This document shows, one piece after another, positions 55,487 to 63,983 of a stretch of 64,000 nucleotides of DNA. The notes beneath the pieces were generated by a model. That model ran no database searches. It was not told where the DNA came from and saw only the letters and a program-made list of their open reading frames with translations. Location of the stretch: assembly GCA_963732415.1 (NCBI GenBank), contig CAVSZK010000012.1:124001-188000 (forward strand). Direction: 5' to 3'. Numbering within the stretch: the stretch's first letter is position 1; each line of letters opens with the position of its first letter. The position numbers were made by a program, and so were the translations under genes. Source of the stretch: RPQJ01 sp963732415. GTDB lineage: Bacteria; Pseudomonadota; Gammaproteobacteria; Steroidobacterales; Steroidobacteraceae.

Positions 55487-56404
55487 TCAGGGCCGCACGA
55501 CCACGCATAGCGCCTGGCGCAGCAGCGAGAATTCCACCGGCGTCGTGCCCACTATCTGGCCGTCGGCCTGGACGCCGGCCGGCGGGTTGGCCTCGATGCG
55601 CACCTTCGTCGCCCGCAGGTGACGCACCGCCGCGTCACCGAGAATAGTGCCACGATAGAGCTTGAAGAGTTTCGGCAGCACGGCGAGCAGCCCGAGTTCG
55701 CGCACCATGACCACGTCGAGCAGGCCGTCGTCCAGGCGGGCCACTGGCGCGACGTGCATCCGGTTGCCGCAGTACTGGCCGTTGGCCACAAACACCAGCA
55801 ACATTGGTCCGTCGATGCTGGCCCCGTCTGCAGTCACCCGGAAACGCGGGGCACGGTAAGAAACGAGCCCGCTGAGTGCAACCCGCAGGTAGGTGAGCGC
55901 CGACGGAATCGGGCGCGGCAGGCGCGCCGTCATGTCGGCGTCGTAGCCGGCGCCGGCGACGTTGATGAACCAGCGGCGCGGCTCGCTCGATTCCGGGCAA
56001 TCCACGATCCCGACGTCGTGCAGCATCGTGCGGCCCGCGGCGATCGCCGCCGTCACGTCGGCCGGGCGACGACCGATACCCAGAGACCTTGCCCAGTCGT
56101 TGCCGGTGCCGGTCGGCGCGACTGCCAGCGTCACCTCGCGTGTATCTGCGAGGCCGGCGTCCATCACGCCGTTAACGACGTCGTTGACTGACCCGTCGCC
56201 ACCCGCAGCGATCAGGTATCGACGGCCCCGCTGCACGGCGCGCCGCGCGATCACCTCGCCCTCGCGGGGCCCGGTGGTGCGCACTACCTCGAACGGGATG
56301 CGCGCCTGGCGGAGTGCCGCCTCGATGTCATCCCAGGTCCTCCGCGAACCGGCGAGGCCCGAGCTGGGATTGACGATCGCTAGCCAGTCCTCGGACGAGG
56401 TCAT
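55487..56404 (-). CDS. diacylglycerol/lipid kinase family protein (YegS-like)
   Basis: A 305-residue DAGK-catalytic-domain protein. LAIVNPSSGLAGSRRTWDDIE is the N-terminal fold start, AAGGDGSVNDVVNGVM is the nucleotide-binding GGDGT-type motif (here GGDGS) and APTGTGNDWARSLG the conserved second motif. The C-terminal beta-sandwich has DGLLDVVMVRELG and GVQADGQIVGTTPVEF. It probably phosphorylates a lipid such as diacylglycerol. It lies 15 bases upstream of neither partner with known function and follows the DUF4124 gene on the same strand. Confidence 0.92.
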   Translation of the reverse strand: MTSSEDWLAIVNPSSGLAGSRRTWDDIEAALRQARIPFEVVRTTGPREGEVIARRAVQRGRRYLIAAGGDGSVNDVVNGVMDAGLADTREVTLAVAPTGTGNDWARSLGIGRRPADVTAAIAAGRTMLHDVGIVDCPESSEPRRWFINVAGAGYDADMTARLPRPIPSALTYLRVALSGLVSYRAPRFRVTADGASIDGPMLLVFVANGQYCGNRMHVAPVARLDDGLLDVVMVRELGLLAVLPKLFKLYRGTILGDAAVRHLRATKVRIEANPPAGVQADGQIVGTTPVEFSLLRQALCVVVRP

Positions 56405-56419
56405 CGCGAGCCGCCGGCC

Positions 56420-57019
56420 TCACTGCACCGGGGCGATGCAGTGTTCATCCACGAACGCCTGCTGCGCGCGTACCTGCTCCGGTGTCGCCTGCACGCGTTT
56501 CGCCGTCATGTCCGCGAGCATGTTGCGCGCGCCTACGCACTCGGGGCCGTTGGCGACACGCAGCTGCGCCGCCATTTCCTCCTGCTCGCGCCTGCGAACC
56601 GGGTCGCTGCTGCAGTTGGCGGCGGCGGTCTGCTTGAGGCGGGTGATTTCCGTCGGACTGGTGGGCTGCGTTCCGCTGGTCAGCCGGTCCAGCGCCTCGA
56701 GCGCAATTACGCATTCGCGGTTGCGCAGGCTGGAGATGACCTCGGAGCGGCGGGCGGCCTGGGCCGGAGTCGCTGTTGACGGCTTGCTGGTTCCGCCCGA
56801 GCTGCCGCCGGACGGCTTCTTGTTGCCGCCACCCTGCGCCGAGCCGACATCGACCGTCTGGTACTGCACGCCGGGAGGTGGTTTCGAGCTGGAGAGGTGC
56901 ACGGTACCGTCCTCGTCCACCCACTTGTAGATCGTGGATGCGGATGCCGGCACGGCCAGCGCTGCGCTGAGCAGCAGGGCGGCAACGGCATGTCGAAAAC
57001 TGGGTCGGCCTGGAGTCAC
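56420..57019 (-). CDS. DUF4124 domain-containing exported protein
   Basis: A 199-residue protein with an N-terminal signal (HAVAALLLSAALAVPASAS) followed by the DUF4124 core STIYKWVDEDGTVHLSSSKPPPG, a short beta motif common in proteobacterial envelope proteins. A Gly/Ser-rich linker leads to a helical, cysteine-containing C-terminal region. GTG start at 57019. It is the first of the pair ending in the lipid-kinase gene, 15 bases apart. Function unknown. Confidence 0.85.
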   Translation of the reverse strand: MTPGRPSFRHAVAALLLSAALAVPASASTIYKWVDEDGTVHLSSSKPPPGVQYQTVDVGSAQGGGNKKPSGGSSGGTSKPSTATPAQAARRSEVISSLRNRECVIALEALDRLTSGTQPTSPTEITRLKQTAAANCSSDPVRRREQEEMAAQLRVANGPECVGARNMLADMTAKRVQATPEQVRAQQAFVDEHCIAPVQ

Positions 57020-57056
57020 CTGCGGATGTTAGCGCGTCCGCTTCCCAGCGTCCGGG

Positions 57057-58112
57057 TCAGGCGTAGCGCTTCAGGATCTTCGCGAGCCCGGCGGCACCCG
57101 GGTGCAGCTTTTCGTAGGGCACCTGGTTCAGCGGCACGTCGGTGGTGTCCGCCATCGCGTGCATGTCGGGGCCGCTCGATGAGACGAAGATCAGCCCGGT
57201 GACGTGCTCACCCTGGCGCAGCTTGGTGCGCAGGTACTCGAAGGCCTTGCCGCGATGCGTCGGGTCGTAGTCCCTGTCGAGCTTCCGGAGCACGATCTGG
57301 CTGCCGTCGTGCATCTGCACGGGCAGCGCCTCGCCCTCGCCGTAAGACGCGAGGATCTCCCGGCGCGGCGGGATGTAGTCGGCGTGCACGGCCTCGTGGT
57401 AGTGCTCGCGCGTGAATGCATAGCTCTTGGTCGATCCCACGTGGTCGTTGAACGTCACGCAGGGCGAGATCACGTCGATCATCGCGAAGCCCTTGTGCAT
57501 CAGCCCGGCGCGGATCAGCGGCACCAGCTGCTCCTTGTCGCCGGAGAAGCTGCGCGCGATGAACGTGCCGCCCAGCGACAGCGCGGCGAGGCAGGGGTCG
57601 ACCGGCGCCTGCTGGTTCTCCTCGCCCTTCTTCGACTTCGTGCCGATGTCGGCGGAAGCCGAGAACTGGCCCTTGGTGAGGCCGTACACGCCGTTGTTCT
57701 CGCAGAGGTACAGCATGTTCACGTTGCGCCGGATGGCGTGCGCGAACTGGCCGAAGCCGATCGACAGCGAGTCGCCGTCGCCCGATACGCCGATGTAGTA
57801 CAGGTCCTTGTTGGCTGCGTTCGCACCGGTCGCGACCGAGGGCATGCGGCCGTGCACGCCGTTGAAGCCGTGCGAACCACTGGCGAAGTACGCGGTGGTC
57901 TTCGAGGAGCAGCCGATGCCCGAGAGCTTCACCAGCTGCTCGGGCTGCATGTTCAAGCCCCACAGCGCCTCGATGATCGATGCGGTGACGGAGTCGTGCC
58001 CGCAGCCGGCGCAGAGCGTCGACATCGCGCCTTCGTAGTCGCGGCGCGTGAGCCCGAGCTCGTTGGTCGGCAGGTCCGGGTGGCGAACCTTCGGCTTGTT
58101 GATGAATGACAT
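57057..58112 (-). CDS. 2-oxoacid:acceptor oxidoreductase, beta subunit (KorB-like)
   Basis: The thiamine-diphosphate subunit of an oxidoreductase that decarboxylates a 2-oxoacid, probably 2-oxoglutarate, to acyl-CoA. The 351-residue protein has cluster cysteines in LCAGCGHDS, SGIGCSSKT and SPCVTFND, and the TPP/Mg2+ signature IGVSGDGDSLSIG followed by CENNGVYGLTKGQ. It follows the alpha subunit after 10 bases and is the last gene of the three-gene operon. Confidence 0.92.
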   Translation of the reverse strand: MSFINKPKVRHPDLPTNELGLTRRDYEGAMSTLCAGCGHDSVTASIIEALWGLNMQPEQLVKLSGIGCSSKTTAYFASGSHGFNGVHGRMPSVATGANAANKDLYYIGVSGDGDSLSIGFGQFAHAIRRNVNMLYLCENNGVYGLTKGQFSASADIGTKSKKGEENQQAPVDPCLAALSLGGTFIARSFSGDKEQLVPLIRAGLMHKGFAMIDVISPCVTFNDHVGSTKSYAFTREHYHEAVHADYIPPRREILASYGEGEALPVQMHDGSQIVLRKLDRDYDPTHRGKAFEYLRTKLRQGEHVTGLIFVSSSGPDMHAMADTTDVPLNQVPYEKLHPGAAGLAKILKRYA

Positions 58113-58122
58113 CTTGTGGTCC

Positions 58123-59961
58123 TCAGGCGCTGGCCGCGGCCAGGCGCTGCGCGTCGCCGAGTTCAGCCAGCACGGCCAGCACGACTTCGTGGGACGTAAT
58201 CGGCAGGCCGCTGTAGTGCAGTATCGAGTGCAGTTTCGATTTCGGTACGTCCGTCTCGAGCGTCAGCAGCGAGCGCAGCTGCGCGTCGCGGTTCTGCTCG
58301 ACGACGAAGATCTTCTCGTGCGAGGCCAGGAACGACTCCACCTCCAGCGAGAATGGAAAGGCGCGGATCCTCATGTAGTCCACGGCGATGCCGTGGCGGG
58401 CCAGCATGTCCGTGGCCTCGCGCACCGCACCGTGGGTGCTGCCGACTGCCACCAGCGCGACCGACTCGCCGCCACTGCCCTCGATTACCGGGGGCGGCAC
58501 GTAGGTCCGCGCAAGCTTGAACTTGCGCACCAGCCGGTCGAGCACCACCTGGTACTCGGTCGAGTCCTCCGTGTAGCCGCCGTACTGGTTGTGACCCGAG
58601 CCGCGCGTGAAGTACGCGCCCTTCGGGCTCACGCCCGGCAGCGTGCGGTACGGGATCGCGTCATCGTCGATGTCGAGGTAGCGGTAGAACTTCGGCAGTT
58701 CCTCGATCTGCTCCTTCGTCAGCACCTTGCCGCGGTCGGGGCGGTAGGTGTCGTCCCATTTGAGTTCCGGGCACATCCAGTCGTTCATGCCGATGTCGAG
58801 GTCGGACATCACGAATACCGGCGTCTGCAGGCGCTCGGCCAGGTCAAAGGCCTGGACCGCCATGTAGAAGCACTCCTCGGGATCCGAGGGGAACAGCAGC
58901 ACGTGCCTGGTGTCACCGTGCGATGCATATGCGCAGAACATGATGTCGCACTGCTGCGTTCGGGTCGGCATGCCGGTCGAGGGCCCGACGCGCTGCACGT
59001 TGAAGATCACCGCCGGGATCTCGGCGTAGTAGGCCAGCCCGATGAACTCGCTCATCAGCGAGATGCCCGGGCCGCTGGTGGCCGTGAACGCGCGCGCGCC
59101 GTTCCAGTTGGCGCCGAGCACCATGCCGATTGCCGATAGTTCGTCCTCGGCCTGGATCACCGCGTAGTTGGCCTTGCCGGTCTCCGGATCGACGCGCAGC
59201 TTCGCGCAGAAGCCCTTGAACGCGTCCATCAGCGACGTGGACGGCGTGATCGGATACCAGGGGCCCACGGTCGCGCCGGCATACACGGCGCCGAGCCCGG
59301 CCGCGGTGTTGCCGTCGATCATGATGTGGCCGGAGGTCTTGTCCATGCGCTCGATCCGCAGCGGCAGCGGACAGGGCAGATGCGCCTTCGCGTAGTCGTG
59401 GCCTAGCTGCACCGCCTTCATGTTGGCGTCCACCAGCGCGGGCTTCTTGGCGTAGGTCTCGGTCAGCAGCTGGCGGATCACCTCGACGTCGATGTCGAGC
59501 AGCGCGGCCAGCACGCCCGCGTAGACGATGTTCTTCATCAGGATGCGATTGCGCACCCCGACGAAGCTCTCGTTGCAGAGCTTCGCGAGCGGCACGCCGA
59601 GGATGGTGATGTCCTCGCGCGAAAGCACCGTCGAACGCGGCCAGGTGGAGTCGTAGAGCAGGAATCCGCCCGGCGACACTTCGCGCACGTCCTTCTGGTA
59701 GGTCTCGGCGTTCATCGCCACCATCAGGTCCACGCGCCCGGACCGCGCCACGTAGCCGTCCTTCGTGACGCGGATCTCGTACCAGGTGGGCAGGCCCTGG
59801 ATGTTGGACGGGAAGTAGTTCTTCCCCATCACGGGCACGCCCATGCGGAAGATGGCCTTCATCAGCAGCGAGTTGGCACTGGCGGAGCCAGTGCCATTGA
59901 CGTTCGCCAGCTTGATGACGAAGTCGTTTACGCGGTCTTGCGGCTTTGAGGTCGTGGCCAT
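58123..59961 (-). CDS. 2-oxoacid:acceptor oxidoreductase, fused gamma-alpha subunit (KorA-like)
   Basis: A 612-residue subunit with an N-terminal gamma domain (VIKLANVNGTGSASANSLLMKA; GLPTWYEIRVTKDG) and an alpha domain with TVGPWYPITPSTSLMDAF, the conserved substrate-CoA motif, EDELSAIGMVLGANWNGARAF and TSGPGISLMSEFIGLAYYAE. Fused gamma-alpha subunits are typical of 2-oxoglutarate oxidoreductases such as KorA of Thauera and Azoarcus. The ATG at 59961 gives MATTSKPQDRVNDF and overlaps the preceding gene by 34 bases; the frame stays open much further upstream as a shadow. Confidence 0.92.
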   Translation of the reverse strand: MATTSKPQDRVNDFVIKLANVNGTGSASANSLLMKAIFRMGVPVMGKNYFPSNIQGLPTWYEIRVTKDGYVARSGRVDLMVAMNAETYQKDVREVSPGGFLLYDSTWPRSTVLSREDITILGVPLAKLCNESFVGVRNRILMKNIVYAGVLAALLDIDVEVIRQLLTETYAKKPALVDANMKAVQLGHDYAKAHLPCPLPLRIERMDKTSGHIMIDGNTAAGLGAVYAGATVGPWYPITPSTSLMDAFKGFCAKLRVDPETGKANYAVIQAEDELSAIGMVLGANWNGARAFTATSGPGISLMSEFIGLAYYAEIPAVIFNVQRVGPSTGMPTRTQQCDIMFCAYASHGDTRHVLLFPSDPEECFYMAVQAFDLAERLQTPVFVMSDLDIGMNDWMCPELKWDDTYRPDRGKVLTKEQIEELPKFYRYLDIDDDAIPYRTLPGVSPKGAYFTRGSGHNQYGGYTEDSTEYQVVLDRLVRKFKLARTYVPPPVIEGSGGESVALVAVGSTHGAVREATDMLARHGIAVDYMRIRAFPFSLEVESFLASHEKIFVVEQNRDAQLRSLLTLETDVPKSKLHSILHYSGLPITSHEVVLAVLAELGDAQRLAAASA

Positions 59962-61739
59962 GTGTGATCGCTGGCGTGGGGCAGGTTGATCTTCGACTTC
60001 TGCATGTCCCAGGCCGCCGTCGGGCAGCGCTCGGCGCAGAGTCCGCAGTGAACGCAGAGGTCCTCGTCCTTCACCATGACGCGGCCGGTCTGCTTGAGGG
60101 CGTCCGACACGTAGAGCGCCTGCTGCGGGTCGTGGCGCGGCGCCTTCAGCCGGGTCGACAGGTCGGCCTCGTCGCCGTTGCGCGTGATGGTCAGGCAGTC
60201 GGTCGGGCAGATGTCGATGCAGGCGTCGCACTCGATGCAGAGCTTCGTGTCGAACACGGTCTGCACGTCGCAGTTGAGGCAGCGCTGCACCTCGGCGGCG
60301 GTCTGTTCGGCGTCGAAACCGAGTTCGACCTCGATGCTGATCTGCTTGAAGCGCTCCTTCAGGCTCACGTGCGGCACCAGCCGGCGTTCGACCGGGTTGT
60401 AGTCGTTCTTGTACGACCACTCGTGCAGGCCCATCTTGCGCGACGAGAGATTCAGCGTGGGCGGCAAACGCTCGGTGACGGGCTGATCCATGCAGAAATT
60501 GTGGATGGAGATCGCTGCCTGGTGGCCGTGCTCGACGGCCCAGATGATGTTCTTCGGGCCGAATGCGGCATCGCCGCCAAAGAACACTTCCGGCCGCGTG
60601 GACTGGAAAGTGACCTTGTCCACGACCGGCACGTGCCACTTGTCGAACTCGACGCCGACGTCGTCCTCGATCCACGGGAAGGCATTCTCCTGCCCGATCG
60701 CGAGTATCACGTCATCGGCCGGGAAGAACGTCTCGCCTACCACGCGCTCGGCGATGATGTTGCCGCGCGCGTCGAACTCGTACTGCATCTTGTCGAAATT
60801 CATGCCTACGAGCCGGCCGTCCTCGACGACGAAGCTGCGCGGCGCGTGGTTGACCACGATCTCGACGTTCTCGGCCTCGGCGTCCTCGAGTTCCCACTCG
60901 GAGGCCTTGAAGAACTGGCGCGGCTTGCGGGCCATCACCTTGACGTCCTTCGCGCCGAGCCGCAGCGAGGACCGGCAGCAGTCCATCGCTGTATTGCCGA
61001 CGCCGATGATCAGCACGCGCCTGCCGATCTTCTCGACGTGCTTGAACGCCACCGACTCGAGCCAGTCGATGCCGATGTGGATGTTCGCCTTGCCTTCCTC
61101 GCGGCCCGGGAGCTTCAACTCCTTGCCTTTCGGTGCGCCGCTGCCGACGAACACCGCGTCGTAGCCGCCGGTCGCGAGCAGCTTCCTGAGGCTCTCCACG
61201 CGGGAGTCGTAGCGGATTTCGGCGCCCATGCCGGTGATGTAGCCGATTTCCTCGTCGATCACGCCCTCGGGCAGGCGGAACGCCGGAATGTTGGTGCGCA
61301 TCAGGCCGCCCGGCTTGCCCCACTGCTCGAGCACAACCACCTCGTAGCCGAGCGGCAGCAGGTCGTTGGCGACCGTGAGCGAGGCGGGACCCGCGCCGAT
61401 GCAGACGACGCGCTTGCCATTCTTCTTCGACGGAACAATCGGCAGGCGGTCGCCGATCGGTTCCTTGTGATCGGCGGCGACGCGCTTCAGCCGGCAGATC
61501 GCGACCGGCTTGTCCTCGACGCGTCCGCGTCGGCAGGCGGGCTCACAGGGCCGGTCGCAGACGCGCCCGAGGATGCCCGGGAACACGTTCGACTCGCGAT
61601 TGACGATGTAGGCGTCGGAGAACTTTCCGAGCGCAATCAGGCGGATGTACTCGGGGACGTCCGTGTGCGCCGGGCAGGCCCACTGGCAGTCCACGACCCG
61701 GTGGAAATAGTCCGGATTCGACGTATCGGTCGGTTGCAC
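59928..61739 (-). CDS. FAD/NAD(P)-binding, iron-sulfur oxidoreductase subunit (GltD-like; KorC-like)
   Basis: About 603 residues. An N-terminal GltD-like cluster domain has CQWACPAHTDVPEYI and CDRPCEPACRRG. Next are an FAD site (VVCIGAGPASLTVANDL), an NAD(P) site (RVLIIGVGNTAMDCCRSSL) and a second FAD motif (VFFGGDAAFGPKNIIWAVEHG). The C-terminus carries two 4Fe-4S motifs, CIECDACIDICPTDC and CVHCGLCAERCP. It most likely moves electrons between the 2-oxoacid oxidoreductase and NAD(P)+, as KorC does in Azoarcus evansii. The start GTG 61739 is inferred from the family N-terminus; the longer frame is not conserved-looking. Confidence 0.88.
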   Translation of the reverse strand: MQPTDTSNPDYFHRVVDCQWACPAHTDVPEYIRLIALGKFSDAYIVNRESNVFPGILGRVCDRPCEPACRRGRVEDKPVAICRLKRVAADHKEPIGDRLPIVPSKKNGKRVVCIGAGPASLTVANDLLPLGYEVVVLEQWGKPGGLMRTNIPAFRLPEGVIDEEIGYITGMGAEIRYDSRVESLRKLLATGGYDAVFVGSGAPKGKELKLPGREEGKANIHIGIDWLESVAFKHVEKIGRRVLIIGVGNTAMDCCRSSLRLGAKDVKVMARKPRQFFKASEWELEDAEAENVEIVVNHAPRSFVVEDGRLVGMNFDKMQYEFDARGNIIAERVVGETFFPADDVILAIGQENAFPWIEDDVGVEFDKWHVPVVDKVTFQSTRPEVFFGGDAAFGPKNIIWAVEHGHQAAISIHNFCMDQPVTERLPPTLNLSSRKMGLHEWSYKNDYNPVERRLVPHVSLKERFKQISIEVELGFDAEQTAAEVQRCLNCDVQTVFDTKLCIECDACIDICPTDCLTITRNGDEADLSTRLKAPRHDPQQALYVSDALKQTGRVMVKDEDLCVHCGLCAERCPTAAWDMQKSKINLPHASDHTWPRPQSRKTA

Positions 61740-62174
61740 GGTCGTGCGGATCCACTGTGTGGGAGGGCAGTGGGGCAGCTTAGCGGTTCTGCCGGGCGGC
61801 GCAAGCCGTGGGCGCGCTGCGCAGATCGGTTCAGCGCAGGCGCTCGTAGGGATCCTGGCCGGGGATCGGCGAGTCGATCGCGAGCGGCAGGCGGCCCGAC
61901 CCCCGGTTGCCGTAGACATTGGCACTGCCGCGAGCAAGGCCAGCGCTCGGTCCCGCGGGCAAGCGCCTATTTCGCTACGAGTACGATCTTCTTTGATTGC
62001 CAGTGGCGGGGCCGTGACAAGTGCCCCGTTTTCTCATGTAACCGGAGGTCCCGGGCGGCCCCCGGACACAGTCTGTGGACCTGGGCCGCACTTTGCGGCG
62101 CGATTAAATTGCGCCGGCTCAAACAGTGACGGCGACGGGGTACTTATCGCCTGGAACGATAGGGCCGCCGCTGC
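61740..62174. other. gene-free region with nested inverted repeats
   Basis: 435 bases between two minus-strand genes, with no convincing coding frame. Inverted repeats are AGGTCC / GGACCT (about 62046-62082), CCGCA-CTT-TGCGG (62087-62099) and a near-palindrome 62097-62115 (GGCGC at one end, GCGCC at the other around an AT centre). It must hold the promoter of the oxidoreductase operon and the 3' end of the CHAT-gene transcript. A structured RNA is possible but unsupported by any known family I recognise. Confidence 0.45.
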
Positions 62175-63983
62175 CTAGTCGCCTTCGGGGCCGAGCCGGA
62201 ACCCCGGGTTGCCGTAGTGCACGTAGTCGGCCCAGTCGATCGAGCCCGATGACAACACTTCTCGGCGAGCCCTGAGAATCGTGTCGCCCAGTCCTGCACC
62301 ACCGAGCAGGCCCGCGTATAAGGTCTTCGAAAACGCCAGCGCCGATGCATCGCCCACCGGCCAGTGCGTGCCGACGAAATTGGCGACGCCGCCATCAAGG
62401 ATCGCCTCGGCGAGGCTGCTCGAGCGGCGCAGGCCGAAGAGGCGCGCCTGCATGGATCGACCAGTCGCGCCGCGGACGCTGACGCCGTCAGTCCGGTTGC
62501 TACGACCGCCCTGGCCTGGCCGGCGCACGCGTGCCGCCTCGCAGGCATTGAAGAACACGAGTGCAGGCAGGCTCGCGATACCGTCGAGGTCGGCGCCTCG
62601 CAAGACGGTGCCGTTTGCGCACACGAGGCCGCTCGCCCCCGGATCATCGGCGTCGAAAAATCCATGGCCAGCGAAATGCAGCACGTCATATTCGCCGGAT
62701 CCCATTTCACGCAGCACGCGGGCGCGGCTGGCCGCCGAGCCTTCCACGAGGCTTACCGTTGCGCCGGCGCTGATCAGGGTCTCGCGCAGCACAGCCCCTT
62801 CGTCCGCGGCTCCCGGCAAGTCGAGCGTGGGATTCACCACCATCAGCACGCGTGTGGTGCCGTCACCGACTCGCTCGTCGCGCCAGCGCGCAACCGAAAG
62901 GCCCTCGCTCGTGTAGCGCCGGCTGAGACCGCCCTCGAGCGCGGGATGTACGCCGGCGACACGCAGCGTTTCCCAGGGCACGCGCGATGCTTCGCGATCG
63001 TGGACGATCACCAGCGGCCTGCGGACCATGGCCTCGAGTCCGTCGCGCACCGACCTGGCCAGCAGCAGTTTTGCCAGTTCGTCGCCGTAGCGCCCAAGGT
63101 CGCGCGCCGTCAGCGATTCGGGTCCGGCGCGGGAGACCAGCAAGCGCAGCGTCGATCGCCCGACCGTGACCTTGCCGCCCAGCACCGCGGCTTTTGCGCC
63201 CGCCGTCAGAAGCGCGCTCGAGCACTGGTAGTCGCTGCGGCCGTGTTCTGCCATCGACACGAGCAGGTAGGCTGGGTCGCTGGCGGTGACGGCAGCCGCT
63301 TCCGCGGGATGCGCCGGGCGTGCAGGACCCTGTCCAGCGACAGTGGTGCCGGCCGTGCCGCCCGGCGGCGGACGTGCCGAAGCCCCGGTCCTGGCCGTAC
63401 TCGCGCCCGCGTCAGCCACGACCGGCGCAGCCTCATCCACGACGACTTCGATGTCCGCGCCAGCGAGTTTCCTGAGCACGCGCGGCAGCGCGCGGTGGAT
63501 CGCCGCATACCTGCGTGGGTTGGTCTCGCAGATGCTGATGCGGCGAATGACGTGATCGTCGTCGCTGCGCAGCGCGGCGAAGAATCCGCCGAGCTGGTGT
63601 TCGAGAGCCGCCGCGACCGGCGTGCCGGAGCCCGTTCCGAACAGTACGGTCGCGAAATCCTCTGCGCGTGCACGCGTCAGTGTGCGCACGGCATTTTCGG
63701 CAGCGAATGCATGCGGGCTGGCGCCGAACTCCGGGAAGTCGCCCAGCCCGACGAACAGCACGAACTCCGCGAGCAGCTGGCTGCGCGCGCAGGGCAGCAC
63801 GAACGCTTCGCCGAGCCGGCCGGACAGCATGCGCCGCAGCGTGAACTCGCGCACCGCGCCGTCGAGGCGGGCGTCGATGGCCGCGGCGGCTCCGGAAGGA
63901 TCGACGTTGCGGAACACGCCGAGCACCAGCGCACGGGCATTAGCGTCCACGATGCTGCCGGCGCTCAGGCGGATCTCGATCAC
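62175..63983 (-). CDS. CHAT-domain protein with M17-N-like N-terminal domain
   Basis: A 602-residue protein. Residues about 15-125 resemble the N-terminal macro-like domain of M17 leucyl aminopeptidases (ARALVLGVFRNVDPSGAAAA; FVLFVGLGDFPEF). A Pro/Ala-rich linker (about 188-232) follows. From about 240 to the end is a CHAT (caspase/separase-like) domain: VIVHDREASRVPWETLRV, catalytic histidine in YDVLHFAGHGFFD (His440) and catalytic cysteine in LVFFNACEAARV (Cys481), then NFVGTHWPVGDASALAFSKT. CHAT proteins often act as proteases in conflict, cell-death or signalling systems. The GTG start overlaps a TGA of an upstream frame, implying an operon that continues beyond the window. Confidence 0.85.
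   Translation of the reverse strand: MIEIRLSAGSIVDANARALVLGVFRNVDPSGAAAAIDARLDGAVREFTLRRMLSGRLGEAFVLPCARSQLLAEFVLFVGLGDFPEFGASPHAFAAENAVRTLTRARAEDFATVLFGTGSGTPVAAALEHQLGGFFAALRSDDDHVIRRISICETNPRRYAAIHRALPRVLRKLAGADIEVVVDEAAPVVADAGASTARTGASARPPPGGTAGTTVAGQGPARPAHPAEAAAVTASDPAYLLVSMAEHGRSDYQCSSALLTAGAKAAVLGGKVTVGRSTLRLLVSRAGPESLTARDLGRYGDELAKLLLARSVRDGLEAMVRRPLVIVHDREASRVPWETLRVAGVHPALEGGLSRRYTSEGLSVARWRDERVGDGTTRVLMVVNPTLDLPGAADEGAVLRETLISAGATVSLVEGSAASRARVLREMGSGEYDVLHFAGHGFFDADDPGASGLVCANGTVLRGADLDGIASLPALVFFNACEAARVRRPGQGGRSNRTDGVSVRGATGRSMQARLFGLRRSSSLAEAILDGGVANFVGTHWPVGDASALAFSKTLYAGLLGGAGLGDTILRARREVLSSGSIDWADYVHYGNPGFRLGPEGD

Noticed and set aside
61744..62178. 144-residue plus-strand frame in the gap before the CHAT gene
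   Set aside because: It overlaps the inverted repeats, has no good ribosome site and no recognisable motif.
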